From: Lumnitzera littorea
Taxonomy: Eukaryota > Streptophyta > Magnoliopsida > Myrtales > Combretaceae
Direction: 5' to 3'
Length of the DNA: 64,000 nt
Assembly (NCBI GenBank): GCA_024138015.1
Contig: JAMXBB010000003.1
Location: 71,908,302 to 71,972,301 of the forward strand
The position numbers were made by a program, and so were the translations under genes. How positions within the stretch are numbered: the stretch's first letter is position 1; each line of letters opens with the position of its first letter. The notes under the pieces were generated by a model that did no database searches, was not told the DNA's origin, and worked only from the letters and a program-made list of their open reading frames with translations. Shown piece by piece: positions 36,536 to 49,369 of the stretch.

Positions 36536-37459
36536 CATCAATAATTAATTATCAACCTAAAAACAATAAGTATCTAAATAATAAATCTCAAGAATGTACC
36601 TTACTTTCCATACTCATTGTGATCTCTTTAGTAGCTTCCCTCGATTATCTATGCGGATTTCTAATATGCTAAAATGGTAATTTGTGGAGTTGAAGAACAA
36701 TATATGATGAGGTTGAGTTGGCAAGATTTCTGTAGAGTTCAAGAATCCCTCATTCTATATTATATTGGTATGAATTTGGTCTCTTTACTAAAACCTATTT
36801 AGTGTCCCATTCCTATTGCATGACAATATTTCCCTGCTACTTGAAGATTATGAGTTAGCCACGTCACAAGAAATGCAAAATCCTTTAGATTTGTATAGCA
36901 TTAATTAATATTTAGGATATAAATTTAAATATATGTAAAGTTATGTAATTATGTGGGTATTTTCTTTTATAGAATGTAAAATTAGTGATTCCACATGTAT
37001 ATGTTAAACGTTGTTTTATATTTTATTGTCATTGCTTTTAAGAGATAATTAATTTATCTCTCAAGTCTTGTTATAGCTTAAAGTTAGAATTTGGAGTTTT
37101 CAGTATATAATAGACTATGTCATTAAACCTAAGTTTATAATGATATTGATATTTTACTAATACGATTTCTCTCTATTTTTTTTTTTTGCTTCTTTTCTTC
37201 ATTTTTTTCCCCTGAAATCAAAGTCTATAAGGTTATTTCGCTAGGCTTTTCTTCTTGACTCTTCATGATTCTTGAACTTACCTATGTGTTAAATGTTTGA
37301 TTAAGTTAGTTGCAATATGTATACATATATATTTAAAATTTATGTCTATCTTTGTATATATGTACTTTAAATATTAAATATATTTACTGTGTATACATAA
37401 GGTTTTATTCCAACGTCACTTTGAACTCTAACTAGATGCTTAGAGATTAGGGTCTCATA
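36536..37459. mobile_element. Insertion in chromovirus protease, right part
   Basis: This continues 17876-20314 after the Tat element. It is AT-rich with no coding signal and ends GGGTCTCATA just before ATACC and the resumed protease frame. It is probably the right third of a long solo LTR. Confidence 0.5.
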
Positions 37460-37860
37460 ATACCAATGTTGTAGCGTAAGGAATGGTGAAGACCTTAAAG
37501 TTGCTGACCTATACTCACCTCTAATCTTATAAAATCCATTGGTTGAATGAGAAAGGTCAACTTTAGGGCGTAGAGCAGGTGAAGGTGCCGATCTCCATTA
37601 GGGAAAGGTATAAGGATGAGATATTATATAATGTTTAGCTAATGTGTGCTTTATGCATACTATTAGGATGATTATGGCTATTTGATCTTAAGACACTCTA
37701 CGATGGGCATGGGGACACTTAAATGCTCCAAAAGGATTGGAAGAGGGTTGTGTTGACCCCAATGAGCCCTAAAGAAGTCTAAGAATCCTAGGAGACGATT
37801 TGTAGATCCTTACAAAGGAAGTCCTTAGTGATTTCCCCAGCGTAATTTTCTAAGGATATT
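37460..37860 (+). pseudogene. Chromovirus-type protease, resumed (element 1)
   Basis: The frame resumes with TNVVA and LKLLTYTH, then YKIHWLNE, the segment that in these elements follows the D-G-G-S-C active site seen at 17860. Further on, near 37690-37760, it reads remnants resembling the GHILLGRPW and FDRxxxHDGxxNxY regions. This continuity across 19.6 kb shows that gag at 16.6 kb and pol at 37.5-40.5 kb were one element. Stops are frequent. Confidence 0.75.
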
Positions 37861-39330
37861 AAAAGGAAGAATTTGTATTTTTGCTGGTTCGGAGATTGCT
37901 TGAAATGAAAGACGATAGAGTTTTGGTAGTGGAGGTGCAGGCTTTGCTCCAAGAATATGTCGACAGGTTTCCAGCTGAGCTACCGAAAGGTTTACCCCCT
38001 ACAAGAGGCATAGAATATTGCATTGATCTCCAACTTGGAGTAGCTTTACCTAATCGACTTGCCTATGGGCTTAATCCCGAACAGATAGCTAAGTTGAAAA
38101 GGCAAGTGGATGAGTTGGTTGAATGTGGATATGTCAAAGAGAGTGCGAGCCCATGTATTGTACCGGTTGTCTTAGTGCTGAAAAAGGATGACTAATGGAG
38201 AATGTGCATCGATAGCCAAACTATCAACAAAATCACTGTCAAATGCCGAATCCAATTCTACTAGTAGATGATATGTTAGATGAATTACATGGTACGTAGA
38301 TATTCTTGAAAGTTGATCTTCAGAGTGGCTACTACCACATTAGAATAAAAACCAAAGATGAGTGGAAAATTGCTTTTAAGAAAAAAAAAATGGTCTTTTT
38401 GAGTGGTTAGTAATGTCATTTGGACTCTCAAATGTACTGAACACCTTCATGTGATCAATGAACCATATTTTAAGACCTCTGATTGGTAAATGTGTCATTA
38501 TTTACTTTGATGATATCTTAGTGTACAATATTGACCTTATATCTCATGTCGCGTACTTCAGGTCTGTATTTAATATCCTTTATGTTGAACAATTGTTTGA
38601 CAATCTAAAGAAGAATATCTTCTATCAAAACGAGGTAGTATTCTTCAGATATGTTGTATCAGGAGGTGGTATTAAGGTTGATGACAAGAAAGTTAGAGCT
38701 ATTCTATAATGGTTGATATCGGCCTATATGGCAAACATGAGAAGTTTTCATGGTCTAGCTTCATTCTATCATAGGTTCATATGTAACTTTAGTTCCACAG
38801 TAGTCTTGTTAGTTGAGCTAACCAGGAAGAACTCTGAGTTTAGATGGTCGGAGAAAGTTAGAAGACATTTGATGAGATTAAGTCTAAATTGACTTCTCTC
38901 CCAGTACTTGTGCTACCAAACTTTGAGAAAGTCTTTAAATTGGAGTGTGATGCATCTAGAGTAGGCATTGGAGCCATACTTGTGCAAGAGCACTGACTTG
39001 TTGCATACTTTAGTGGGAAGCTTAAAGGTGACACTTTGAATTACTCAATATATGACAAGGAGTTCTAATGCACTCGTTCGAGCTCTTCAGAATTGGCAAT
39101 TTTACCTACTGCTTAGAGAGTTTATTATCTTTATGGACCATGAGTCCCTTAAACACCTTAGAGGTTAGCAAAAGCTCTCTTGATGTCATGCCAAATGGGT
39201 AGAGTTCTTAGAAACCTTTTGTTATATCATCAAATACAAGAAAGGGAGCTCTAATATTGTAGCTGACGCCTTATCATATCAGCATGTATGTGTACTTGAG
39301 TTTAGTACTCTTCCCAATTAGTACGAACAA
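37861..39330 (+). pseudogene. Reverse transcriptase and RNase H, chromovirus-type element 1
   Basis: An open stretch at 37881-38195 reads the RT entry region (LPKGLPPTRGIEYCIDL, then ELVECGYVKESASPC, VVLVLKKDD). After a stop come WRMCIDSQTINKI and, at about 38500-38526, IYFDDILVYN with both catalytic aspartates. RNase H follows at 38930-39300 (KLECDASRVGIGA-like, FSGKLKG, KHL, ADALS). It is broken by several stops and at least two frameshifts. Confidence 0.85.
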
Positions 39331-39379
39331 GATCCTTTCTTTGGGCCCATTGTGGTCAAGTGTACTTATGGAGGCTTAG

Positions 39380-40540
39380 TAGATAGGCTCTATACAAACC
39401 AGTGATTTTTGATGAAAGGAAGGCTTGCGTGTATACCAAACAACTCAACACAAGAACTATTAGTGTAAGAAGTGCATGTAAGAGGCCTAACTAGCTACTT
39501 TAGTGAGAAGAGGATGTTTGAACTATTAAAAGAACACTTTTGTTTGCTAGGGATGATGAAAGATGTTCATGAAGTGTTGGAATGGTGCGAGGTATGCAAA
39601 AGAGCTAAGGGGAGGAAGGAGCCCTATGGAGAGCATATACCTCTACCAGTGCCAGATCAGGCTTGAATTGACTAAAGCATGGATTTCATGCTCAAATTAC
39701 CCAAAACAGCTTGAAAACATGACTCACTCATGGTGGTAGTCGATTGGTTCAGTAAAATGAGCCATAAAACAAATGATGCTTTATTTGTAGCTAACCTCTT
39801 TCTGCAAGATATTGTGTGGTTGCGTGGTGTCTCAAGGAGTATTGTTTCATATCATGATGCAAAGTTTACAAGCTTCTTCTAATGAACCATATGGAGGAAG
39901 CTCGACACTAAACTCATGTTTTGTACTTCTTGTCAACCATAGATCGATGATTAGACTGAGGTTGTGAACAAAATAGTAGGGAACCTCCTTTACGCTATTG
40001 TTGGGAAGAATTTGCATGATTTGGATTTATGCCTATTGATTATTGAGTTCGCTTACAACTGCTTTACCTATAGCTCTACAAGAAGGTCGCCTTTTGAGGT
40101 TGTCTATGGACTTAACTCGACCCTGCCATTGGATATGATTACCGGATCAACCTCTTAAGGAGAAAGTCAATTCGGTCTATAGCGTGCTGAGGAATTCCAT
40201 AAATTGCATAGGAAGTTCACCGAGTAGCTAGTGTGAATTGTGGCTCGACAACAAGAGTAAGGCAATTGTGGTTAGAAGAGTATTTTCTACAATCCTGGAG
40301 ACCTTGTCTAGGTTCACCTTAATAAGGAATGGTTCTTAAGAAAAGGGATGAACAAGTTAGATGGCCCTTTAAGAGTTCTTTATAGGGTTAATGGCAATAC
40401 ATATGAGATAGAACTACCCAAAGGATATGAAGTGTCGTTGGCCTTCAATGTCACCGACCTAATGCCCTATATATTAGAAGCAGAAGATAACTAATTTTTG
40501 AAGGCAAATCTTCAACACCCTTAGGGAGCTAATGGACTGC
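39380..40540 (+). pseudogene. Integrase, chromovirus-type element 1
   Basis: The zinc region at 39472-39666 reads LKEHFCLLGMMKDVHEVLEWCEVCKRAKGRKEPYG, typical of this lineage. The core follows (MDFMLKLPK, DWFSKMSH), with a short deletion before the second part. NKIVGNLL and ACSTRRSPFEVVYG-type text are at 39964-40158, and the C-terminal region ends near 40490 with FNVTDLMPY, the closing motif of the polyprotein. No clear chromodomain follows. It is inactive because of stops and deletions. Confidence 0.85.
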
Positions 40541-40737
40541 CGTCCTCAGGACCCATCACCTATCACCCAAGCTGGACTCAGGGGCTTGCAAGGTCTAGTT
40601 AAGAGGATTTGGACCTTGCATCTTAGCCAAGGCGAACTCTAATACTAGGAAGGATAGAAAATAAATTCCTCGGATGCCTAGTTTGGACATACTTTGCTCT
40701 TCTCTATCCCTTGCTCTTATGTCGAGCTCTTTGATAC

Positions 40738-43700
40738 TATAACGATCCAACAGTATCGTTGTCGTGATAGGTCGCCGTGTACCGTATAAAGGTCTATTAT
40801 CAACCCCTTTGCTGATCATAGGCCTTTCATACGACACACAAGGCTCCTTCCACTCTACGTTACTACTAGGCCCATAGACTAGTAATATAGAGCAAATTAA
40901 ACTAAAATTTCTACTATATTATAATTTAACTAATTGTGTGGGCTCGTGAGACCCACACCAAAATAATATTACAAACAAATGCAGTTCATAACGGAATTGC
41001 ATAGAATCTAAGTTATGCATAAATACATAAAGGTATCTAAATGTCTATAATCTATTACAAAATATCCTCTTTGCTCTCTGATCGCTCCAACCCGTCTCTA
41101 CCCGAGACTTACCATGGGCATGCCTCGGCCCAGATTGACGAAGAGGTTCTCCTACACTAACAAAAATCTATAGGGGAGTAAGCTTACGCTTAGTGAGATA
41201 AATGCCCTCGTCAGTACCACATAGCAGAAATTCATTATATGTATAATCATATGAATGCACGAACAACCAGTATGCCAAACAACGCATACAGTGACCTAGG
41301 AATCGCATACCACTCAGAATTACGCCCCCTGAAGTCAGGGTTTGGAGATAATTAACCGACCCAAACCAAAATCCGGGTTCTAGACCTTGGGTTTTATTTC
41401 ATTTGCACTATTGTGCTCATACCAAAACAAAACTCTACATATATACATATATATATACTTCCTTTACCAAAATCGAATCGTATCCTTTAAAAATCCCAAG
41501 TCTAGCGGTGTGGTGGCCCCCGCAGTCCACAAACACACGCCCTAAGCAGAAGCCACAAGACTCGGCCCCTCGCCGATGGTTGGCGTCTCCCGGCGCCTAG
41601 TAAGCCCATCAGCTTAAGACAGAGACTCAATATATATGCTGGCGTAGCTAGTGCCCAATCCTGCAGGAAACTCGTATTCCTGTGAATCCCTTCCCATCTT
41701 CTGCATGAAGCAGCAGTCGGTGTTATTCGTATGCAATATGGGGAATGCATGATTCATTTTGAGTTCTTAATCATACAAGTAATTAACTTAATTTTTTAGG
41801 GTGATCAACCAATTTCATTCCATACAATTCACATGTATATATATTCATACAAACAATTCCCATTGTCATATATAATTAACAAGTTATCACATTCATCTGC
41901 AATTTCATACACATGCATCTCCCATATCTTACAAGCATCCAAATTTATAAATATAAGATTAGGTGCATCTACTTTACAAGCACAATCAAGTAAAGAGTCA
42001 TTGGCAATTTACTCACTCTGCCATGTGGGTCAGTCAAAATAATCCGGAGGCAAGTCGTCTCCGTAAACAGTGTCCCCTGGTCATTGAAATAATTTTTTAT
42101 AAGGAATTGAAACAAACTTAAGAAACTAAGTAAATTTTCCTTAAGTTATACTCTTGACTAGTTTTGAAATTTTTCCCGGTTTTTACCTAAATTTCAATCG
42201 TGTATAACTTTTTCGTTTTAAATCCGATTTTTATGATCTTATAGTCAATCTTCATCATTTTCGAGTGTACTTTAATGTGGTAAGGTTAGATTTTCGAAAT
42301 GAGGTATGAAATTCTGTCCATGGGTCAGAACAGTAGCATTCCTCATGTGTTGGAATGTTTTTGGGCCTTGTTTGGTAATTGGGCTTTTTAATAACTTAAG
42401 AAATTCTTTGGGCTTGGTCTTTAGATTTTATCCTAAGCTTAAAATACTCCTTGAGATCAGATTTACAACTTTGATTTATATTCTTAAGGCTAACAACCAC
42501 TTCTTGGGCCTTTTAGTGGGCTTAAGTTATCAAATGGGCTTGTTTTTAGTTTAAACTAAAGTTAATGACTTTGGTGGGCTTATGGGGCCTTAGGTGGATT
42601 TCTTATGGGCTTCAAAACAACTTCTCTTGGTACTTTAAGTTGCTGGTCAGATTTTTGTTGAAGGCCCATCTTAGAGTTCTAAGCTTGTTTTGAGAGTTTT
42701 AGGCCCGGTTTTGAGTTTTAGGCTTTGTATGCTAATCATACTTGCTTTGGTTAATCTTTTCACTTTGTTCTTTCACTTTTATCATATTTTTAGGCCTCAT
42801 TTACCCACATTCCAGATCTGTTCATGCTGGTCCTAAGGGGTCCTTACTTGGTTTTTCAACTTGTTCCATCATTTCCTTATGTTTAGGTAGTAGATTATGC
42901 ACTTAACTACTTGTGTATAAATCTTAACTTAAGTTTCCTTCCATCAAATGATCCTTTAACTCATGCTCCACATAAAGAAATAAAAGATCTTATACTTCAT
43001 AAAACCTCCATATCATAGCTCATGTCATACAAAGTTGATTTCTTCATAAAACTTCATGTGATGGATTTTTCCTTAACTTAAGTCTAGATTTGAGCATGTT
43101 TAACTTAATGGAAACAAAATCAACATTCAAATGATCATGGAACCTTCACGTCCAGCATGCTTACCCTTCATTAAAGTTCTCATTTCAAGATTTCCTTAGC
43201 TTAAAATCTTCCATTCAAAGCATTAAACAAATGTCCATACAAAACACCAACTTTACATGCTCATATTTCAACTTCATGTAATGGTTTTAGGGTTTGTTTC
43301 TTAAAACGAATTTTTGTGCTATAACAACTCAAACCTTACTCATATCTTCAAGAAATCCAAGTCTTCCAACATAAATATTAATCTACACATCACAAGAATC
43401 ACTTACTTGTCCTTAACGCAAAGTTTGGTGGTTGTGCACTAAGGTTCCTCTTAAGCCTTTAACTTTGCTTCCTCCTTTTTTCTTATCTTTTGAAACCCGA
43501 ATCCTTTGGTCTTTTGGAAAGGGGTTTATGAAAGATTCTAATGGTCTTAAATGATGAAAGAAAATAGCACATGAGCAAAGAAAAAAAATGCCGTGAGTTG
43601 AAGCTTTAAAATGGAAGAAAATGGATTTTGTGGAGTAAAGTTGTTTCCCTTTTTTATGTTTGTTTCAAAAGAGAGAAAGATGAAGTGAAAGTAAAATTGA

Positions 43701-44508
43701 AAGTGAGGGAAATGGGGAAGAGTGTGGCCGGTTGGAATGGTGAGAGAAGGAGTGTTTAAATGTCTTGAAAGTATTGTCTTAAAGCTTACAAAAAGTCAAC
43801 AATTGCAACTCTTGATGATGTAAGCATTAAGGGGTGAATAGTGATGTGTAAGAGGAAGTGATTGATGAGTGAATGACAAGTGCATGGCCCCCTCTTCTCC
43901 CCTTTTTAGATCTGCCATGGGAAGTCTTTTGATGTCATGGAGTGGTCTTGTCACCTTTATTAAAGTTAAGCTCATGATTTCTTGTGAAAATTTGTCCATA
44001 TGTAATATAAGTGAAGAGGTGATAAGGGAATTGTCTTATCATTAGATTTTGATAAGTTATCAATTGATAAATGATTCCAACTCTCAATTGATAAGTTATC
44101 TAAGGTGATTGGTTGGTCTACTTATTCATATATAAGGCTTATGCATGAAGATAAGGGTATAGCCTTATAGAAAATTGTTTTAGGATTTTTATCTTACATT
44201 GTTTTGTGATTTATGATTTGATTTTCGTAGAATTGTGAAATTTTCTAAAGTTGAATGAAATTATTCAAATTAAATTATCGATTAATTATTTAGGGTTAGA
44301 ATTCCTTAATGGTTTTAAGGTTTAGGGTTTTAAGTAGCTTTAGAGCTCGTAGTTCTTCAAGCTCGGGTTTTATCGACAATTGGCTTTTGAATTGTAAAAA
44401 TTTAATTCGTCTCTAGATATAAACTTAAGTTTTTGGTTTAGTTGATCTTTAGGAACGTTCGGGAGGTACTCTAAATCAAATCTTAGGCCCAATAAAGTAG
44501 GGTTTACA
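40738..44508 (+). mobile_element. Solo LTR, 3.77 kb (family 1, copy b)
   Basis: GATAC stands immediately before (40733-40737) and after (44509-44513), a perfect 5-bp target duplication, so this is a complete single-LTR insertion and not the 3' LTR of the neighbouring pol. It begins TATAACGATCC (TG decayed to TA) and ends GGGTTTACA. It matches 3447-7182 over shared blocks: CCGTATAAA followed by CATACGA and ACACAAGG, GGGCATGCCTCG, GTAAGCTTACG and GTGTATAACTTTTTCGTTTTAAATC. Short open frames inside are not conserved with the sister copy. Confidence 0.85.
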
Positions 44509-44513
44509 GATAC

Positions 44514-46010
44514 CACATTGCTATGTATCAAGAAACCAATTGTTGTCTTGCTAAGTGCCGAGGCCAAGGTCCCTATCACTAAATGCTGAGCTCCCTTACT
44601 CTATTCTATCGAGTTATTGCTTCATTTGATTACCTTAGTAGTCTTTAATACAACTTAACAAACCTACCACCTTTAGTACGGCCATAATAACAACATGTCA
44701 CCTGTCATTCTCTTTTTCTAACATTGTACTATATTCCTGTTCTTTAATTGTTGTATATACCCTTTTAGATTGTAGTAGGTTTCTTATTTCTAGCGTTGTC
44801 CATTTTTGTAATTCCTTTATTTCCTTTATTACCCTATGGACTTACTATAAATAATTCTTCTTCTTGTAGCCATAAGCACCATATTGTTAATGAATATTCT
44901 TCTTGTTATACTAATAAGACATCATTTGCTTAGTACATCCTTTGTACTCTTATCTAACCTTGCTGTTAACTTGGGGTTAGTGGTGAGTAGACCTTAACTT
45001 TTACTTGTCAGTCATATCAAGGGAGAGTTGAGTCGTGCGTGTTCTTTGGTGAGTCACATCTAGAGAGTAGCTTCACGAAGTTACTGTATGAATTTGCTAA
45101 GCAACCATCTCTACTTTATTTGATATTTTGAAGGACTCATTTGACTCTCTAAGGTAAACCCTACTGATAACTTGGCTCTTAGGAACATGAAGAGATGCAT
45201 TACTCAATTAGTTTTAGCCACTTTATGTGGTTTTAGCTAAGCTAACTGCATGCTGGGTTTTAGTATTGCCTTAGGTTCTTAGACTTTATAACTAGATGCC
45301 CAGGAGTGTTGACTAATTGGATGAGAAGCTAGGCTGGGCTAGTATATCGATATTGGTGTATGTCATGTGCATTGCATGGCACTTTTATGATGTATGAATT
45401 GTTGCGCGAGTGCTCGATATTATTCTAATGATTTGTATGTGATGAGTTATTAATGATGTTGAGATTATCAAATATGTGATATATATATATATTACTTGTT
45501 ATAATTTAGAATATTTGATTCTTATGCTTTCTATGTTTAGTTTTATACTCACTTGGTTGAAAACATAAGTTGAGGGGTTAGCTTATCTAACCTTAGGTAT
45601 TGAAGACCAAGCAAGTTAGGATTGGGAAACTGGATTAGGTGAAAGAGAGAGTGATTAGCTACAAAGTTCTTGGAAGTAGCTTTGTAGGAAGGTCACTATG
45701 CTACTTTTAGATTTCTAGTATTAAGGTTTTGAATGTAAAAGTTTACTCTTCTAATTAGATTTTTAGTTGAACAATAAAGTGAAATGTGATACTTTGAATG
45801 AGGCTCATATTTTATGAAGTTCCATTGTTTGATTTTATATTAATTAAAAGAAGTTTCATTGGAAATTTGCATAGTGGAGTTTGAGTTAAGGGATTGGATA
45901 TAGTTTTAGCTTTATCCTTAACTTAGGGATGGCATAACAAATTGTCTTTAAGCACGCAAAAGTTGACAAAAGAATTTTCAAGTAAATGTTGGGTAGGTGG
46001 GGAGTTACAA
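44514..46010. other. LTR-like and unassigned sequence
   Basis: No coding signal is visible. Around 44850 the text TATAAATAATTCTTCTTCTTGTAGCC looks like a promoter/leader stretch of an LTR, perhaps the 3' LTR of chromovirus-type element 1, displaced by the solo LTR. At the right end, GGTGGGGAGTTACA at 45997-46010 looks like one end of another LTR in reverse orientation, directly against the Athila LTR remnant. Boundaries could not be fixed. Confidence 0.35.
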
Positions 46011-46280
46011 TTGTTTATTTTATTTTATTTTTATTTATTGCTCTATTTTATTATTCTTGTTTTATTTACTTTTATTTGCCTTTGTTTATTTGAATATAAT
46101 TACTTAATTTTATAGATAAGTTAGATAATTGGTAATTTCAAGAAAAATGACTAGTAATCTAGGGTTTCCTTATGGGATTGATAACTCGAACTCAAATTCC
46201 TGTTACACTATAACTTAATTAGGTGTACTTGCCTAAAGGTAATATTAGTCTTTATATCACTAGAGCCTACCTTCAAGTTT
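46011..46280 (+). mobile_element. 3' part of an Athila 5' LTR
   Basis: The sequence TAATTAGGTGTACTTGCC, then TCTTTATATCA, is the kind of U5 end seen in Athila elements, and a degenerate Athila-type PBS follows at once. The 5' part of this LTR is missing or replaced at 46010. Confidence 0.5.
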
Positions 46281-46299
46281 TTATCACTGTTGCTAGGGA
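46281..46299 (+). other. Athila primer-binding site
   Basis: TTATCACTGTTGCTAGGGA corresponds to TGGCGCCGTTGCCGGGGA, the tRNA-Asp-type PBS of Athila elements, with transitions only at most differing positions. GAGCTAATTGAG follows as in the family. Confidence 0.6.
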
Positions 46300-46413
46300 G
46301 CTAATTGAGTGAAACTAATCAGGATACTAGGAAAAATCCCTTTTACCAATTATTTTGACATGCTTTTGATTTATTACATCCTTCTTATTTTTAGTATTCT
46401 ATTTATTTTTGCC

Positions 46414-47243
46414 TAATGTGTCTTTAAGGTTAGACACACTTAGAAGTACTACAACAAAGCAAACCTAAAACAAATAGGGAAAAAAGCTAGCAAAGTTCAG
46501 GTAGCTACCGAATGGATATAATGCACAACTTGATCCTACTTGGCCTATAATCCGCCAGATATGACATACCGATCCAAACTGAAGGGTTACTCGCCACTAC
46601 TCCTTACTAAAGGGAATAGATAAGAGCTGAATGATAATGAGAACACTAGGTTGCTTAATGTGAATAATTCTATATTGATTAGTCAATGTTTACATACAAG
46701 AAAGTAGGGGTTTATATATCCATCCACTAAGGTTACTTTATATGTATGAAAAGACTAAAGGGTATTCTACAATTAGGTTACATAAAACATACTAAAGGGG
46801 TAAAGAATATTCAATACAGAAAAGAAAGAATCATTTTGGAATATTGTGTCAGAAGATACGTATCGCTTGGTGGTTGGATGGGAGAAATATGATACGAGGG
46901 AGGTAGAAGTAGAATAACGTTTGCATTCAGGGGTCGACTTGATCTGGATCAAGTCGGGAGTTAATTAGTCCTGTAGAGAAGTCAGCTGTATTGGCATCAG
47001 ATGTTTGTAGTCGGTCTAGCAGCTTAGCTTAGATAGTCTTGGGTTGTCTTCTAGAAAAAGGCATTGTTGTTGGGTAGGAGCATATCCGATACATGTGAGG
47101 ATCTGATCGTCAGGTTGGCAAGAGATCAGTTTAGAATAGGAATCCTTGTCTTGGCTTTGGTTTGAGCTAGTATTCTCCATGTTAGTTTTTAGAGTCCTTT
47201 AGCTTGACTACCGGTGATTGGTCTAAGGGGCAGATTCCTATTG
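46414..47243 (-). repeat. 3' LTR of chromovirus-type element 2
   Basis: It aligns with 55740-56581 from TAATGTGTCTTTAAGG to ATTCCTATTG, with about 830 bases. A TATA-like TTTATATATC (46711-46720, + strand text) is shared with the other LTR. Right of it lies TTTACCTGGGGGTCAAAAAG, which in element orientation contains a partial purine tract before the LTR start. Confidence 0.9.
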
Positions 47244-47259
47244 TTTACCTGGGGGTCAA

Positions 47260-48450
47260 AAAGATTCTCCCTCTAATCTGGATTGGTTTTTGCTTTTTCT
47301 TTTGGGGCGCTTGTGAGGTCCTCTTTTGCTAATTGGTAAGGGATCAGATCAGACACATTGAAGGTAAAAGAAACACTATAGTCATCGGGTAACTCAATTT
47401 GGTAAGCATTGCGGTTGATCTTCTTCATGACTTTGAATGGATTATCAGCTCGAGGAGATAGCTTGTTTTGTCTTAAGTGTAGGAATTATTCTCGGCTGAG
47501 GTGTATCCATACCAAGTCTCCTGGGTGGAAAGAAACAGTTTAGCGACCTCGGTTACTAATTTCTTACCGTCTTTGATTGAATTTGGCAATTTCTTAGTTA
47601 TAGATTGGTGTAGTTCTTGCAATTCTTAAGCTCGATTAACTCCATATTGACTCTCTTCAGTAGCTGTTAGGGTACTGATCATATCTAGGGGAATAGCGGG
47701 GTTAAGGCCATAAATGACCTTGAATGGGGTGTTCTTAGTAGTGTTATAGACAGTTTGGTTGCATGTGAACTTCACAACTGGTAGGCATAGATCCTAATCC
47801 CTCAAGTTCTTTCCTACAACAGCTTTGAGTAGATTGCCGAGTGTCCTGTTTACCACTTTAGTTTGGCCATCAATTTGAGGGTAGCTATGAAAGCTGAATA
47901 CAAGTTTAGTTCCAAGTCTTCTCTAAAGAGTCTTCTAAAATAGCTCAAAAATTTCATGTCCTAATCTAAGACAATAGTTCTTGGTACCTCATGTAGTTGG
48001 ACAACCTCCTGTAAAAACAAATTAGCAATATATAAAGCATCACTAATCTGATGGCATGGAATGAAGTGCACCATCTTACTGAAGTGGCCCATTACAACAA
48101 AGATAGAATCGTTCCTTCTGGATGTCCGGGGTAACCTTAGGACAAAGTCTATACAGAGATCAACCCAAGGAAAGGTTGGTGTTGGTAGTGGCATATATTC
48201 TCCATAGGGTTCTCTCTTTCCCTTAGCTTGCTTACACAATTTATAACTACTAACTACCTTATGGATGTTCTTTGCCAAACCTAGCCAGTAAAAGTTCTCT
48301 TTCAACTAATTAGTTGTCTTGGTCTCCCCAAAGTGACTTGATAATCCACCGCTATGAGCTTCCTTGATCAATAGCTCACGCGTGGAATAGTTTGGTATGC
48401 ATAGCCTTTAGTTATTGAACAGATAGCCGTCCTTAAGATAATACCCCTTA
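47260..48450 (-). pseudogene. Integrase of chromovirus-type element 2
   Basis: An open frame of 114 codons at 48305-47961 reads MKENFYWLGLAKNIHKV, CKQAKGKREPYGEY, VDLCIDFVLRLPRT, VVMGHFSKMVHFIPC and HEVPRTIVLD, which is the end of the zinc-binding domain and the first half of the catalytic core. The rest to about 47290 is readable with stops (NRAYQIELPDDY-like, FNVSDLIPY-like end). The two Cys of the zinc domain and the first core Asp are kept. Confidence 0.85.
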
Positions 48451-49049
48451 ACAATAATTCCATTCTTGTACTTTTCTAGGATAGAGCCAAAATGAGGATC
48501 ATGAGCATATTGTTTAGTAATGAGTGAGAATCTTAATAATTTTTTATGCAAAGTGGTCAATAAGGTTTGCCATCATGACATAATGTGGTGACCACATTTG
48601 CACTTTCCTTCTTATGCTAGATGACGTATGAGAACCTTTCCATAGACTCTAACCACTTGTCCTGCCTTTTGAAAAGCTTGTTTTGACTTCGTAGATACTT
48701 TAGGGACTCATGGTTCGTATAAATAATAAACTCTCATGGCAGCAAATAGTGTTGCCAATAGTAAGGGTTCGATAAAAAGAGTACAACTCTTTCTCGTACA
48801 TAGAATAGTTTAGGATAGGACTACTAAGCTTTCTGCTATGGTCAGCAATGGGATGTCGCTCCTACATCAGGACAGTACCAATTCCCACCCTTGATGCGTC
48901 GCATTCCAATTCAAAGGGTTTGTCAAAATTTAGCAGTGAAAGGACAGGTGTCGAGGTGAGCTTCTCCTTATTCTCCCTAAAGCTTTGCTTAGCCTGATCA
49001 TTTCATTTGAATTCTTCATTCTTCTTTGTCAGCTTGGTTAAGGGGGTAG
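48451..49049 (-). pseudogene. RNase H region of element 2, right of the insertion
   Basis: The minus strand reads ATPLTKLTKKNEEFKxNDQAKQSF at 49050-48970, then the RNase H body (KPFELECDASRVGIG-like, HESLKYLR-like). It is the direct continuation of NFSTM at 52658-52680, so the 3.6-kb insertion splits one reading frame. Confidence 0.75.
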
Positions 49050-49369
49050 CTATGTATCATATCCTGGCTTAGCACGGAATGCACCATTACATATAAATAC
49101 TTGTTGAAAAATTAACTCAACCTATTCATTCATCAAAAGACAACATTGTTTATATAATAAAGGGGTTTCTACATTGAAGTTTAACTAGATTTGCTGTTAT
49201 AACTTATGTGTATAACATAATATTTACATCAAAACATGAATCGGCTTTTTTCATTATTACCTTTATAGTAATAAGATTCCTAACTTAGTATAGGCTCCAT
49301 ACAAAAGTCGTTGACTCTGACTTACGCTCTTAGTATATATATATATATATATCCCCTCTTAGTGTTGGG

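Noticed and set aside
40595..40837. 80-codon minus-strand frame crossing the solo LTR boundary
   Set aside because: It spans an insertion junction at 40737/40738 and is antisense to pol, so it cannot be an ancestral gene.
40738..44508. 3' LTR of chromovirus-type element 1
   Set aside because: Position suggested this, but GATAC flanks on both sides and similarity to 3447-7182 show an independent solo LTR insertion.
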